From NCBI RefSeq assembly GCF_029784155.1, contig NC_073692.1:71912544-71976543 (forward strand): a stretch of DNA of 64,000 bases, in the 5' to 3' direction. Both the position numbers and the translations under genes were made by a program. The notes beneath the pieces were generated by a model that saw nothing but the letters and a program-made list of their open reading frames with translations, ran no database searches and was not told the origin of the DNA. Shown in pieces: positions 31,736-44,935 of the stretch. The stretch is from Uranotaenia lowii. Lineage: Eukaryota; Arthropoda; Insecta; Diptera; Culicidae. How positions within the stretch are numbered: the stretch's first letter is position 1; every line of letters begins with the position of its first letter.

Positions 31736-34700
31736 CACAACAACTTCTCGACTTTCTGACTTCCTGGCATTTTGAATTTCCGACTTTTTGACATTCTGAC
31801 TTTATGACTTCTTGACTTTATGGATTTCTGACTTTTCGACAATTTCACTTCCTGACTGTCTGACTTTCTGTCTTTTTGACTTTCAGACTTTTGCCTTGTG
31901 ACTTTCTAACTTTCAGATTTTTGACTTCCTGACATTTTGAGTTTCTGACTTTCTGATTTTACGACTATTTTACTTTCTGACTGTCCGACTTTCTGACTTT
32001 CTGACTTTCTGATTTTTTAAATTTTTGACTTTCTGACTTTCTGATTTTATGACTTTCTGACTTTCTGAATTTATGACTTTTTGAATACCTTTCTGATTTT
32101 CCGATTTACTGACTTTCTGACTTTTTGACTCTCTGACTTTTTGAATTTCGGATTTTCTGACTTTCTGACTCTCTGACTGTCCGACTTACTGACTTTCCCA
32201 CTTTCTGTCTTTCTGACTTACTGACTTTCTGAATATCTGACTTTCTGACTTTCTGACTCTCTGACTTTTTGACTTTCTGACTTTCTGACTTTCTGGCTTT
32301 TTTACTTTCTGGCTTTCTGACTTTCCGATTTTCTGACTTTTTGAATTTCTGACTTTCTGACTGTTAGACTGTCTGACTTTCTGTCTTTTTGACTTTCTGA
32401 CTTTTGCCTTGTGACTTTTTAACTTTCAGACTCTCTGACTTTCTAACTTTCTGACTTTCTGACTTTCTGACTTTCCGACTTTCTGACTCTCTGACTCTCT
32501 GACGTTCAGACTTTCTGACTTTCTGACTTACTGACATACTGACTTTCTGACTTTTGGACTTTCAGACTTTAGGACTTTCTGACTTTCTGATTTTCTGACT
32601 TTCTGACTTTCTGATTTTCTGATTTTATGACTATCTTACTTTCTGACTTTCTGACTTTCTGACTTCCTGACTTTTTGACTTTCTGACTTTTTGACTTTCT
32701 GACTTTCTGACTTTCTGACTTTTTGAATTTCTGACTTTCTGACTTTCTGACTTTCTAATTTTCTGACTTTCTGACTTTCTGACTTTCTGACGTTCTGAAT
32801 TTCTGACTGTCTGACTTTCTGACTTTCTGACTTTTTGTTTTTCTGACTTTCTGACTTTCTGACTTTCTTACTTTCTGGCTTTCTGACTTTCTGACTTTCT
32901 GACTTTCTGACTTTCCGATTTTCTGACGTTTTGAGTTTTTGGCTTCAGAGTGTCTTGCTTTCTGATTTCTTTTTTGTCAAGAAGTTCTGATTCGCAAAAA
33001 TTATTTTTTTCTAAGTTCCTGATTTTAATGATTTTCTTCTTACTGAGCTTTAATATTCTGAAATTTTGAATTTCTGCAAATCTTCAAGTATAAAACCTAA
33101 TTATCAAATTTTTATATTTATTTAACAATTTTGACTTTCTGACTTTCTGACTTACTGACTTTCAGATTTTCTGAGTTTTTTCAATATCTGACTTTTCTGA
33201 CTTTTTGACTTTCTGACATTCTGACTTTCTGACTTTCTTGTTTTGATTTAGCCTTCCGGTGGATGAAGACGGATTGGCTTAGGAAGCGCAGATTTTTAAG
33301 GGTACTGTTGCAGATTGTTAATTTTAATAAAGCCTTCTGGTGGATAAAGGCGGATTGGCTAAGGATGTGCAGGTTTAAGGCGGCTGCTGCTGATTGTTTG
33401 TTGTTTGAATTGAGATTTGTAATGTTCGTAAATCACAACAACTTCTCGACTTTCTGACTTCCTGGCATTTTGAATTTCCGACTTTTTGACATTCTGACTT
33501 TATGACTTCTTGACTTTATGGATTTCTGACTTTTCGACAATTTCACTTCCTGACTGTTGTTACTGCCAGATCCAGAAGGGATCAAGCCTAAGCCCTCGAG
33601 TCCCTGGTCGTTCCTCTGGAGACTCAGTGGAGGGTGGGCACACAAGGCCTTCTTTTGGTTGGCTGAGCTCGAGCGTGTGATGACGGAGATCCCAAGGTCG
33701 GCTCCTGGATCTATTGGGCAAATCGGAGTTCCTTTCGAAAATGACTGAGCAAAGCTTATTTACACTTTTAATGTTTATTTTTCCTAACCTTACAAAATTC
33801 CTTGTGTATGTGTGTCAGTGTGTTTTGTATGTGTGTTTTGATTCACAGGTACCTGTTTTGTTGATAATGGCTGCTGGTCTCGATGGCTCAACGGGAATTG
33901 ACCGGTAAAGATGATTGATTCGGAGGTTCAACTATGTTTCCACTTATTATACCGCGTGTGCTCTTAGGATGTGGAAAGAGCGGTTCGGCGGGATTTTCGG
34001 CAACAAGGGTGGCAGATCTTGTCAGGCGGTGTCAGATCTCGGCAGATCGTGCAGGATGTGATAATTTGTGGTGGGCGGATGAAGGATGCGCGACTATCAA
34101 GCCGGAAATGGTTGTCTAGGCTATCAAGCTATTCTCGGGCTGAGACAGATTTCGATCACCCAGCTAAGGCAGGCCAATATTTTCGGGTCCTGATCCTTCC
34201 TTTAAACACTTTATCACGCTCAACTTTTCACTTTAGTTCGATTAGGAAACGCCTCGAACTCTGCTGCACTGAAGTCCGCCAACAAGAGATCGACTAGCCA
34301 TGTTCGATATCTTATCGAACCCCCTATTTTCCCTCCTAAACTTTCCCTCTCTCTCTTTCCGTTATCTTTCTCGTTCATATTTTCCTTAGACCAGTGTTTT
34401 ATACAACTCAAGTGTTATACTGTCTGTAGTGAGGGGTTTGTCTGTAGTGTTGTATAAATTTAAATATAATTCAAAATAAGTCTACCTTAAGTTTAGTGGG
34501 AAACGAGCACAAACTCCAGACTCCATAAATACGAACGGTAACACTGTCTGACTTTCTGTCTTTTTGACTTTCAGACTTTTGCCTTGTGACTTTCTAACTT
34601 TCAGATTTTTGACTTCCTGACATTTTGAGTTTCTGACTTTCTGATTTTACGACTATTTTACTTTCTGACTGTCCGACTTTCTGACTTTCTGACTTTCTGA

Positions 34701-37700
34701 TTTTTTAAATTTTTGACTTTCTGACTTTCTGACTTTCTGACTTTCTGACTTTCTGACTTTCTGACTTTCTGACTTTCTGACTTTCTGACTTCCTGACTTT
34801 CTGACTTTCTGATTTTCTGACTTTCTGACTTTCTGGCTTTCTGACTTTCTCACTTTCTGACTTTCTGACTTTTTGGCTTTCAGACTTTTGTCTCTCTGAC
34901 TGTCTGACTTTCTGACTTTCTCACTTTCTGACTTTCTGACTTTTTGACTTTCTGAGTTTCTGACTTTCTGACTTTCCGAGTTTCTGACTTTCCGACTTTC
35001 TGACTTTCTGACTTTCTGACTTTCTGACTTTCTGACTTTCTGACTTTCTGACCTTCTGACTTTCTGGCTTTCTGTCGTTCTGACTTTCTGATAATCTGAC
35101 TTTCTGATATTCTGACTTTCTGACTTTCGAACCTTATGACTTTCTGATTTTCTGACTTTCTGACATTCTGACTTTCTGACTTTCTGACTTTCTGACTTTT
35201 TGACTTTCTGACTTTCTGACTTTCTGACTTTCTGACTTTCTGACTTTCTGACTTTCTGACTTTCTGACTTTCTGGCTTTCTGACTTTCTGACTTTCTAAT
35301 TTTCTGACCTTCTGACTTTCTGACTTTTTGACCTTCTGACTTTCTGACTTTCTGACTTTCTGTTTTTCCGACTTTCTGACTTTCTGACTTTCTGACTATC
35401 TGACTTTCTGACTTTCTGACTTTCTGACTTTCTGACTCTCTGACTTTCTGACTTTCTGACTTACTGACTTTCTGAATTTCTGACTTTCTGACTTTCTGAC
35501 TTTCTGACTTTCTGACTTTCTGACTTTCTGACTTTCTGACTTTCTGACTTTCTGACTTTCTGACTTTCTGAATTTCTGACTTTCTGACTTTCTGACTTTC
35601 TGACTTTCTGACTTTCTGACTGTCTGACTTTCTGACTTTCTGACTTTCTGACTTTCTGACTTTCTGACTTTCTGACTTTCTGACTTTCTGACTTTCTGAC
35701 TTTCTGACTTTCTGACTTTCTGACTTTCTGACTTTCTGACTTTCTGACTTTCTGACTTTCTGACTTTCTGACTTTTTGAATTTCTGACTTTCCGATTTTC
35801 TGACTTTCTTACTTTCCAACTTTCTGACTTACTGACTTTCTGATTTTCTGAGGTTTTCAATTTCTGACTTTCTGACTTTTTGACTTTCTGACATTTTGAC
35901 TTTCTGACCTTCTGACTTTCTGACTTTCTGATTTTCTGACTTTCTGACTTTCTGACTTTCTGACATTCTGACTTTCTGATTTTCTGACTTTCTGACTTTC
36001 TAACTTTCTGACTTTCTGATTTTCTGAAGTTCTTACTTTCTGACTTTCTGACTTTCTGACTTTCTGACTGTCTGACGTTCTGACTTTCTGACTTTCTGAC
36101 TTTCTGACACTCTGACTTTCTGATTTTCTGACTTTCTGACTTTCTAACTTCTTGCTGTCTGATTTTCTGATTTTCTGACTTTCTGACTTTCTGATTCTCT
36201 GACTTTCTGACTTTCTGACTTTCTGACTTTCTGACTTTCTAACTTTCTGACTTTCTGATTTTCTGACTTTCTGACATTCTGGCTTTCCGACTTTCTGACT
36301 TTCTGACTTTCCGATTTTCTGACTTTCTTACTTTCCAACTTTCTGACTTTCTGACTTTCTGACTTACTGACTTTCTGATTTTCTGAGTTTATCAATTTCT
36401 GACTTTCTGACTTTTTGACTTTTTGACTTTCTTACATTCTGATTTTCAAACTTTCTGAGTTTCTTACTTTTTGACTTTTTGATTTTCTGACTTTCTGACT
36501 TTCTGACTTACTGACTTTCTGATTTTCTGAGTTTATCAATTTCTGACTTTCTGACTTTTTGACTTTTTGACTTTCTTACATTCTGATTTTCAAACTTTCT
36601 GAGTTTCTTACTTTTTGACTTTTTGATTTTCTGACTTTCTGACTTTCTGACTTTCGGATTTTTTTGACTATTTGTCTTTTTGACTTTCTGACTTTCTGAC
36701 TTTCTGACTTTCTGACTTTCTGACTTTCTGACTTTCTGACTTTCTGACTTTCTGGCTTTCTGATTTTCTGATTTTATGACTATCTTACTTTCTGACTTTC
36801 TGACTTTCTGACTTCCTGACTTTTTGACTTTCTGACTTTTTGACTTTCTGACTTTCTGACTTTCTGACTTTTTGAATTTCTGACTTTCTGACTTTCTGAC
36901 TTTCTAATTTTCTGACTTTCTGACTTTCTGACTTTCTGACGTTCTGAATTTCTGACTGTCTGACTTTCTGACTTTCTGACTTTTTGTTTTTCTGACTTTC
37001 TGACTTTCTGACTTTCTGACTTTCTGGCTTTCTGACTTTCTGACTTTCTGACTTTCTGACTTTCCGATTTTCTGACGTTTTGAGTTTTTGGCTTCAGAGT
37101 GTCTTGCTTTCTGATTTCTTTTTTGTCAAGAAGTTCTGATTCGCAAAAATTATTTTTTTCTAAGTTCCTGATTTTAATGATTTTCTTCTTACTGAGCTTT
37201 AATATTCTGAAATTTTGAATTTCTGCAAATCTTCAAGTATAAAACCTAATTATCAAATTTTTATATTTATTTAACAATTTTGACTTTCTGACTTTCTGAC
37301 TTACTGACTTTCAGATTTTCTGAGTTTTTTCAATATCTGACTTTTCTGACTTTTTGACTTTCTGACATTCTGACTTTCTGACTTTCTTGTTTTGATTTAG
37401 CCTTCCGGTGGATGAAGACAGATTGGCTTAGGAAGCGCAGATTTTTAAGGGTACTGTTGCAGATTGTTAATTTTAATAAAGCCTTCTGGTGGATAAAGGC
37501 GGATTGGCTAAGGATGTGCAGGTTTAAGGCGGCTGCTGCTGATTGTTTGTTGTTTGAATTGAGATTTGTAATGTTCGTAAATCACAACAACTTCTCGACT
37601 TTCTGACTTCCTGGCATTTTGAATTTCCGACTTTTTGACATTCTGACTTTATGACTTCTTGACTTTATGGATTTCTGACTTTTCGACAATTTCACTTCCT

Positions 37701-40020
37701 GACTGTCTGACTTTCTGTCTTTTTGACTTTCAGACTTTTGCCTTGTGACTTTCTAACTTTCAGATTTTTGACTTCCTGACATTTTGAGTTTCTGACTTTC
37801 TGATTTTACGACTATTTTACTTTCTGACTGTCCGACTTTCTGACTTTCTGACTTTCTGATTTTTTAAATTTTTGACTTTCTGACTTTCTGACTTTCTGAC
37901 TTTCTGACTTTCTGACTTTCTGACTTTCTGACTTTCTGATTTTCTGACTTTCTGACTTTCTGGCTTTCTGACTTTCTCACTTTCTGACTTTCTGACTTTT
38001 TGGCTTTCAGACTTTTGTCTCTCTGACTGTCTGACTTTCTGACTTTCTCACTTTCTGACTTTCTGACTTTTTGACTTTCTGAGTTTCTGACTTTCTGACT
38101 TTCCGAGTTTCTGACTTTCCGACTTTCTGACTTTCTGACTTTCTGACTTTCTGACTTTCTGACTTTCTGACTTTCTGACCTTCTGACTTTCTGGCTTTCT
38201 GTCGTTCTGACTTTCTGATAATCTGACTTTCTGATATTCTGACTTTCTGACTTTCGAACCTTATGACTTTCTGATTTTCTGACTTTCTGACATTCTGACT
38301 TTCTGACTTTCTGACTTTCTGACTTTTTGACTTTCTGACTTTCTGACTTTCTGACTTTCTGACTTTCTGACTTTCTGACTTTCTGACTTTCTGACTTTCT
38401 GACTTTCTGGCTTTCTGACTTTCTGACTTTCTAATTTTCTGACCTTCTGACTTTTTGACCTTCTGACTTTCTGACTTTCTGACTTTCTGTTTTTCCGACT
38501 TTCTGACTTTCTGACTTTCTGACTATCTGACTTTCTGACTTTCTGACTTTCTGACTTTCTGACTCTCTGACTTTCTGACTTTCTGACTTTCTGACTTTCT
38601 GAATTTCTGACTTTATGACTTTCTGACTTTCTGACTTTCTGACTTTCTGACTTTCTGACTTTCTGACTTTCTGACTTTCTGACTTTCTGAATTTCTGACT
38701 TTCTGACTTTCTGACTTTCTGACTTTCTGACTTTCTGACTGTCTGACTTTCTGACTTTCTGACTTTCTGACTTTCTGACTTTCTGACTTTCTGACTTTCT
38801 GACTTTCTGACTTTCTGACTTTCTGACTTTCTGACTTTCTGACTTTCTGACTTTCTGACTTTCTGACTTTCTGACTTTCTGACTTTCTGACTTTCTGACT
38901 TTCTGACTTTCTGACTTTCTGACTTTCTGACTTTCTGACTTTTTGAATTTCTGACTTTCCGATTTTCTGACTTTCTTACTTTCCAACTTTCTGACTTACT
39001 GACTTTCTGATTTTCTGAGGTTTTCAATTTCTGACTTTCTGACTTTTTGACTTTCTGACATTTTGACTTTCTGACCTTCTGACTTTCTGACTTTCTGATT
39101 TTCTGACTTTCTGACTTTCTGACTTTCTGACATTCTGACTTTCTGATTTTCTGACTTTCTGACTTTCTAACTTTCTGACTTTCTGATTTTCTGAAGTTCT
39201 TACTTTCTGACTTTCTGACTTTCTGACTTTCTGACTGTCTGACGTTCTGACTTTCTGACTTTCTGACTTTCTGACACTCTGACTTTCTGATTTTCTGACT
39301 TTCTGACTTTCTAACTTCTTGCTTTCTGATTTTCTGATTTTCTGACTTTCTGACTTTCTGATTCTCTGACTTTCTGACTTTCTGACTTTCTGACTTTCTG
39401 ACTTTCTAACTTTCTGACTTTTGACTTTCTGACTCTCTGACTTTCTGGCTTTCTGACTTTCTGAATTTCTGTATTTCTAACTTATTGACTTTTTGACTTT
39501 CTGACTTTCCGACTTACTGACTTTCTGACTTTCTGAATTTCTGATTTTCTGACTTTCTGACTTTTTGACTTTCAGACTTTCTAATTTTCTGACTTTCTGA
39601 CTATCTGACTTTTTGACTATCTGACTTTCTGACTATCTGATTTTTTGACTTGCTGACACTCTGGCTTTTTGACTTTCTGACTCTCTGAATTTCTGTATTT
39701 CTAACTTATTGACTTTTTGACTTTCTGACTTTCTGACTTTCTGACTTTCTGACTTTCTGACTTTCTGACTTTCTGGCTTTCTGATTTTCTGACTTTCTGA
39801 CTTTCTGACTTTCTAACTTTCTGACTTTCTGACTTTCTGACTTTCTGACTTTCTGACTATCTGACTTTCTGACTATCTGATTTTTTGACTTGCTGACACT
39901 CTAGCTTTTTGACTTTCTAACTTCCCGACTTTGTGACATTCTGACTTTCTAACTTATTGACTTTCTGGCTTTCTGACTGTCTTGCTTTCTGACTTATATA
40001 TTGACTTTTTTCTTCCAGAC
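31736..40020 (+). repeat. 8-bp satellite (GACTTTCT)n in large duplicated blocks
   Basis: About 8 kb of degenerate gactttct repeats with point variants (attttctg, gacttact, gaatttct) and interspersed non-satellite landmarks. On the - strand the unit reads agaaagtc; three units make 24 bases, which explains the apparent KVRKSESQ proteins in any frame. Landmarks define three blocks: A (31546-33242), B (33243-37391, including the solo LTR) and C (37392 to about 39960). The array decays into AT-rich DNA by 40020-40340. No gene is supported. Confidence 0.92.
33558..34543. mobile_element. Solo LTR, 986 bp
   Basis: Starts tgttactgcc and ends cggtaaca, so it has TG...CA ends with a 6-bp inverted terminus. 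It is flanked by CTGT on both sides (33554-33557 and 34544-34547). The satellite sequence broken by it is intact in the parallel blocks at 31860 and 37710, so the insertion is certain. There is no internal coding region, so this is a solo LTR left by recombination between LTRs. A 4-bp duplication fits Ty3/gypsy. Orientation is not determined, although tataaattta near 34452 could be a TATA box if + strand. Confidence 0.85.
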
Positions 40021-42307
40021 TGTTTTGCTTTCTGATCTCTTTTTTTTCAAGAGGTTCAGATTCTCTAACATTTTCTTACTTTTTGATTTTCATATTTTTT
40101 TTCTTTCTAAGCTCTAATTTTCTGAAATTTTGACTTTCAGAATTTTTTAATTATTGGTTTTTGAATTTCTGACAAATTTTTTTTTTATTTTCATACCTGC
40201 TTTGTATACATCATCTGTTTTTATGATATTCTGGCTATCTCAGTTTCTGAATTTTTGACTTGAAAAATTTGGTTCAATTTCTGTAAAAAATTTCAAGTTT
40301 CATACCAAATTATCAAGTTTTTATATTTATTTAACAATTTTGAGTAATATATGTTATTGGGTGATACTTTTATCTCTCAACTGCAAACGAGCACTTATAT
40401 GATCACGAAGAATTGTTTTTCATTGATTATTTAAGCTACATTCAGTTGGTATTATTTATTATTTCAAACCAGCTTGTTCTATGTTTTCAAAATTCAACTA
40501 GCTATGATAAACCTAAAAAAATGTTAAAAATTTTTATCTTGTTTTGTATCTATTTGAAAAATATAACTAACGGAAAAACAATTTTTTGGCATAATTTTAC
40601 TATTTATAGTTCAATAAAGTAATTTCAACCGACAAAACAAACAATATCGCAACGTATTCCTAGTTCATGTAATAGAGTGTTAAGTATCTAAGTTCATTTG
40701 TTTGTATTTAATAGTTTTGAAAGATAATGAATTCAACATATTCGAAAGATTTCATGAAATAATTCCAAACTAATATTCTTGAAGGTGGTTCTCACGAAAC
40801 TATAAACGTCAAACTAAGAGAAACGTAATAAATTTGGAAGGCTTGGTAAAACGATAGAATTCTTATTCAAAAGATACAGTTAGAAGGCGCCTGATTTTTC
40901 TACAAGAAAGTCAAAATTTCCCACTGCAAAAGGTCCAGCAAATTTACGACATTCCTTGCTCGTATATAATCAAATAAAAACAATGTCTGTTGAACAATGT
41001 TGTTGTTGTTCACAACTGTTATAAATCAATTCTCAATTCAAAAGCCATCACCCCTAGGCAATCACCTAAAATGCAGCAATTTCATTTTGTCATGCCATCA
41101 CGCGACTATCGCCAAATTCTATTTCTATCGTTCGGGAGAATCCCACATGTATGGAAAATTCTCCTTTTAACAAGGGACTTCAGTGGCAATCGCGATGCAG
41201 TGGCAGCGAAAATATTTGCCTTCATAGTTGAAACCGTAGCGCACTAAATAGCAAACACATCGCGCTCATATGTTTTGGACCAGAGTGGAGGTTTTTGGCC
41301 AATTCCCGTTGACTTTCGCTTCCCAGTAACGGTTCCCATAAGTTCAAATGACATGTTACCTGTCCAAGCTCGCACAAAAATCATCCCCCCATTCTACCGC
41401 GGCACGTGAATCAGGATGCACACTCATTGAACGTTCCCATACCTGAGAATACCAGGATAGCAGGAAGGTAGTTTGTTGCCAATGTGCAGCCAACAATAAT
41501 ACCAGAGAGCTCGCGTACCGCAAAATATTGTGAACAAGCAATTTTCCTCCCTGAGCAATGCAAATTTTCGTGGCAACATTAATTTTCACCATCAACCTAG
41601 GTACGGCACAAGTGGAAAACTCTCACTAGCATGGGCCACATGCAGCAGATATAAAATTGCAGAGGTTGGGGCTTCCGCCAAAAACACATCAAAACAACAC
41701 CGAACAACCCCATCAACCAAACCAACTACCTTCCGGTTGCCGCAATTTTGTGCCCTGTGCTTTGGCTTGATGACAAACATAATTTTGCACGGAATCTATA
41801 CACACGCCTACATCTTGTAGCGCCCGGTTCCGGAAAATGTTACTGTTAATTGCCCTTTTTTAGTTTTTAATTACACATTTTATTGCCAGTTATAATTATC
41901 ATCATAACTGTCGGTTTGCTGTCGTGCAAGCTGAAAAAAGTTGATTTCGGGGGGGGGGGGGGAGCCTCGGCCGAAAGGCCTCAACAAATGGAACGGCTGT
42001 TACTGAATTCAACACGCTACCACCTTTATCATTCTTTGGAAATGTTGGATCAGTTGGCAAAAGTGGTAGACATTATTTTCCAACTGTTCCGCAAATCGAG
42101 CCGATAATTTTCTGAATGGTTCTCGGAAGAGACGATCGAAATAGCCGAAAAGTGGAAACTTTTGTGATGGTAAATAATTTGGATAGATTTTAAACTTCTA
42201 TTACAAATAGCCAAAAGGTAGAATCTGAGATATATTAACTATGGAAAAATGCTTTAATTTCAAAAACATAATTTCTTCTCGATAACTTCTAGATACTGAG
42301 TCGTCAG
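40021..42307. other. Unassigned sequence
   Basis: The first ~320 bp is a diverged copy of the satellite block end (cttgctttctg- and tttttatatttatttaac-type landmarks). From about 40350 on the sequence is unique-looking and AT-rich, without a convincing frame. A run of 14 G occurs at 41949-41962. No element ends were recognised. Confidence 0.4.
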
Positions 42308-42309
42308 TA

Positions 42310-43594
42310 AAGGGTGATACGGTCAAAATTTGGTCAAGGGAAAACGCGTGTAAATTGGTAAAATAGTTCATTTAAAAATCAAATTAAATTTCTTTTTCAA
42401 GTTTAATTAGTATAAAATTCAGGAAAAATATTCAGTTAGGCTTCCGCTTTTCCAAATCCGAATTGCCGGGCCTTACGCTTAACCCCTGCCATCAGATTTT
42501 GTACAGCCACCTTGTCTACCTACCAAGCCAGTTTGCTTTGAACTGCTGCTCTCCTTAGCAGTTTTTTTTTAACTTCTTTAGGTTCCGCTTGACAATAGCC
42601 CAGCATTTCTCAATTGGGCGGAGCTCTGGCGTGTTGGGAGGGTTCTTGTCCTTGGGAACCACCTGCACGTTGTTGGCGGCGTACCACTCCATGGCCTTTT
42701 TTACCGTAATGACAAGTTGCCAAATCTGGCCAAAACAGTACGGAACAACCGTGTTTCTTCAGGAAAGGCAGCAGACGTTTATTAAAACACTCTTTCACGT
42801 AAATTTCTTGGTTGACAGTCCCGGAAGCTATGAAAATGCTGCTTTTCAAGCCACAGGTACAGATGGCTTGCCAAACCAGATATTTTTTTATATTGCTTGA
42901 AAATATCTGCTACCTTTCCTCTTCCTTTTGTTGTATAAAACTCCTGTCCCGGAAGCTGCTTGTAGTCGGCTTTGACGTAGGTTTCGTCGTCCATTACCAC
43001 GCAGTCAAACTTCGTCAGCATCGTCGTGTACAGCCTCCGGGATCGCGCTTTGGCCGTCGTACTTAGTTAATTATCGCGATTTGGAGCCACTACCTTTTTG
43101 TAAGTCGATAGTCCGGCTCGTTTTTTGGCTCGATGCAGGGTTGTAGACGATACACCCAGCTTATTTGTGGCATCTCGGAGAGAGAGGTTAGGGTTTGGCT
43201 TGAAACTCCCGGCAACTCTCTTTGTCGTCTCAGCGGCTTCCGGTTTTCGATTTCCCCCCGATCCAGACTTCCTGGCTGTCGACAAACGTTCCCCAAACAC
43301 TTAAATTACATTTGTAACGGTTGATTTGGCAACTTTTAGCGATATTGCCAGCTTTGCTTGCGAGTAGTTCGGATTTTCGCGATGCGCGAACAAAATTTTG
43401 ATACGCTGCTTTTCTTCCTTGGACGGCATTTTGACAACTAAAGAGTGAATTCCAAAATCAAAATAGGAGCACCATTCTGCACACACACACACAGCTTCGA
43501 AATGAGGGGTGTTCAGGTTTTTTAAATGCAAAATTGAAAGAAATACGGCAAGTTGATATTGACCAAATTTTGACCGTGTAAAGGGTGATCCCTT
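42310..43594 (-). mobile_element. Mariner-like element of the mosquito DD37E group, decayed
   Basis: About 1.29 kb flanked by TA at 42308-42309 and 43595-43596. The left end reads aagggtgatacggtcaaaat and the right inner end has ttgaccaaattttgaccgt, an inverted repeat of roughly 28 bp, but the right tip is rearranged. It encodes a broken transposase on the - strand. The assignment to the mosquito ITmD37E group rests on the spacing of catalytic residues: 37 residues lie between the second Asp and the Glu. Confidence 0.88.
42557..43429 (-). pseudogene. DD37E mariner transposase, broken
   Basis: It starts with MPSKEEKQRIKILFAH at about 43429 and a helix-turn-helix (NYSQAKLAISLKVAKST). An in-frame TAA follows at about 43301, before FGERLSTARKSG. 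A second HTH (PNLSLRDATNKLGVSSTTLH) leads to another in-frame TAA near 43067. The catalytic part carries the first Asp in VVMDDETYVKAD, a frameshift near 42890 in an A run, the second Asp in LFWPDLATCHYG, a second frameshift near 42705 in an A run, and the Glu in TPELRPIEKCWA. The end is near 42557. Transposition would need a functional relative acting on the inverted repeats. Confidence 0.85.
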
Positions 43595-43596
43595 TA

Positions 43597-44014
43597 AGCT
43601 TTTTAAGTTAATTTTTGAACGTTTCCGACCGAGAAAATTCGATCATTTTTATCCAAAAATAAGGCAATCTCCTGGGCAATGGATTTGTAAATTTCAAACT
43701 CAAAAACCGGGCTAAAACTGGTCAAATCCGGTCAAAATCCAGGTATTTTTCTATAAAAGGCAAGAGAAAAAGTAAAAAATAAACACATGAAAACGGATTT
43801 TTTACCAAGACACATCATCGGCGGGCGTTCAAATCTTATTTTACTATGCGAAGCTATTTTATTTAATATTCGAAGTAATTTGTCCCAAAAATAATACATT
43901 CCAGGATTTAAAGAAGAGTTTTTGTTTTGGATTTTGCAAAAAATATGAAAAAAAAATTCAGCGTTTGCAGTTGGCTATGGAATGGGACTGACTTGCTATC
44001 ATTTTTGCAAGATA
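43597..44014. other. Short unassigned spacer
   Basis: No frame or element ends. It contains atgggactgacttgctat at about 43982, which recurs slightly changed at about 45158. Confidence 0.4.
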
Positions 44015-44933
44015 GGGGAGATAAGGGCATAACGAGCACCCAGGGCATAATAAGCACTACTCTTTTCTACAAAAGTACGTATTTTCTTAAATAAATTTCT
44101 ATGAGGATTTGTTTCGAACTTCCTATAGCATTAATTTTTCACAAAAACAGGAATCTCCGTATCACCTTTACAGAGATATTTAAAAAAATCAGCTAGGTTC
44201 TCAAGTAACGAAAATATTATAATTTTTGAGCATAATAAGAGCTTATGATCTAAAAATAACCTTGATATATAATGTACGCTCTGCAACATGATGTACACGA
44301 GCATTTTCTGCCGTAGAACCTAGGAGTGAATTAAAATTGATTTATAGAGCCACAACTTGACTAGTTTACATCCGACGATTTAGCCTATTGGTAAGGTGTC
44401 GGAGAGGTAATCAGAAGACTAGAGTTCGATTTCTGTTCGAGGTGATTTTTTTATTTTACAATTCATGATTGATTTTTTTTATTGTTGCATTATACGGCTA
44501 GTAGCATCATCCATCAAACAAAGCACCTAAAACATAATGTATGAGCGTGTGTGAATTGTTTGTATTCTACAAACAGACCTAGATCATTTTGTTATTGCTT
44601 TGTTTGATGCATCTACGACTCACCTGACTTCATTGAGTTGAATTCGCTACTAGATTCCCCGGAAGAAAACGCTTATCGTGCCCTGATAAATGGTGCTTAT
44701 ACTGCCTCAGGGGGTTTTCATTATGCCCTTACAGTGCCTTGTTGTCAGCTCTTGGCAAAATTTTAAAATGCATTTTTCAACGTTTTCATCTAGTTTTTCA
44801 AGTTTCAGCCCGTAAGGAAATAGGCTTTTCAAGTATCTGAACACGAAACAATAATGTAACATCCATATTATAGCTATTTTCTATGGTTAAATAAGCTTTT
44901 TCCTTAAGGTGGCCATTATGCCCTTATCTCCCC
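44015..44933. mobile_element. TA-flanked MITE, 919 bp
   Basis: The ends are ggggagataagggcataa and its exact reverse complement ttatgcccttatctcccc, with TA on each side (44013-44014 and 44934-44935). Subterminal copies of cataataagcac and its complement occur inside both ends. No transposase. The TA duplication fits Tc1/mariner-type mobilisation. Confidence 0.88.
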
Positions 44934-44935
44934 TA

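Noticed and set aside
34653..39027. ORFs of KVRKSESQ repeats (up to 388 codons)
   Set aside because: Three copies of an 8-bp unit make a 24-base period, giving the same 8-residue repeat in every frame of the - strand. It is satellite DNA, not a protein.
31700..40000. CRISPR array
   Set aside because: Repeats are contiguous 8-bp satellites without distinct spacers, and the genome is eukaryotic.
41949..41962. 14-G run as a functional G-quadruplex
   Set aside because: A single homopolymer run without spaced G-tracts, prone to sequencing error; nothing nearby supports a role.
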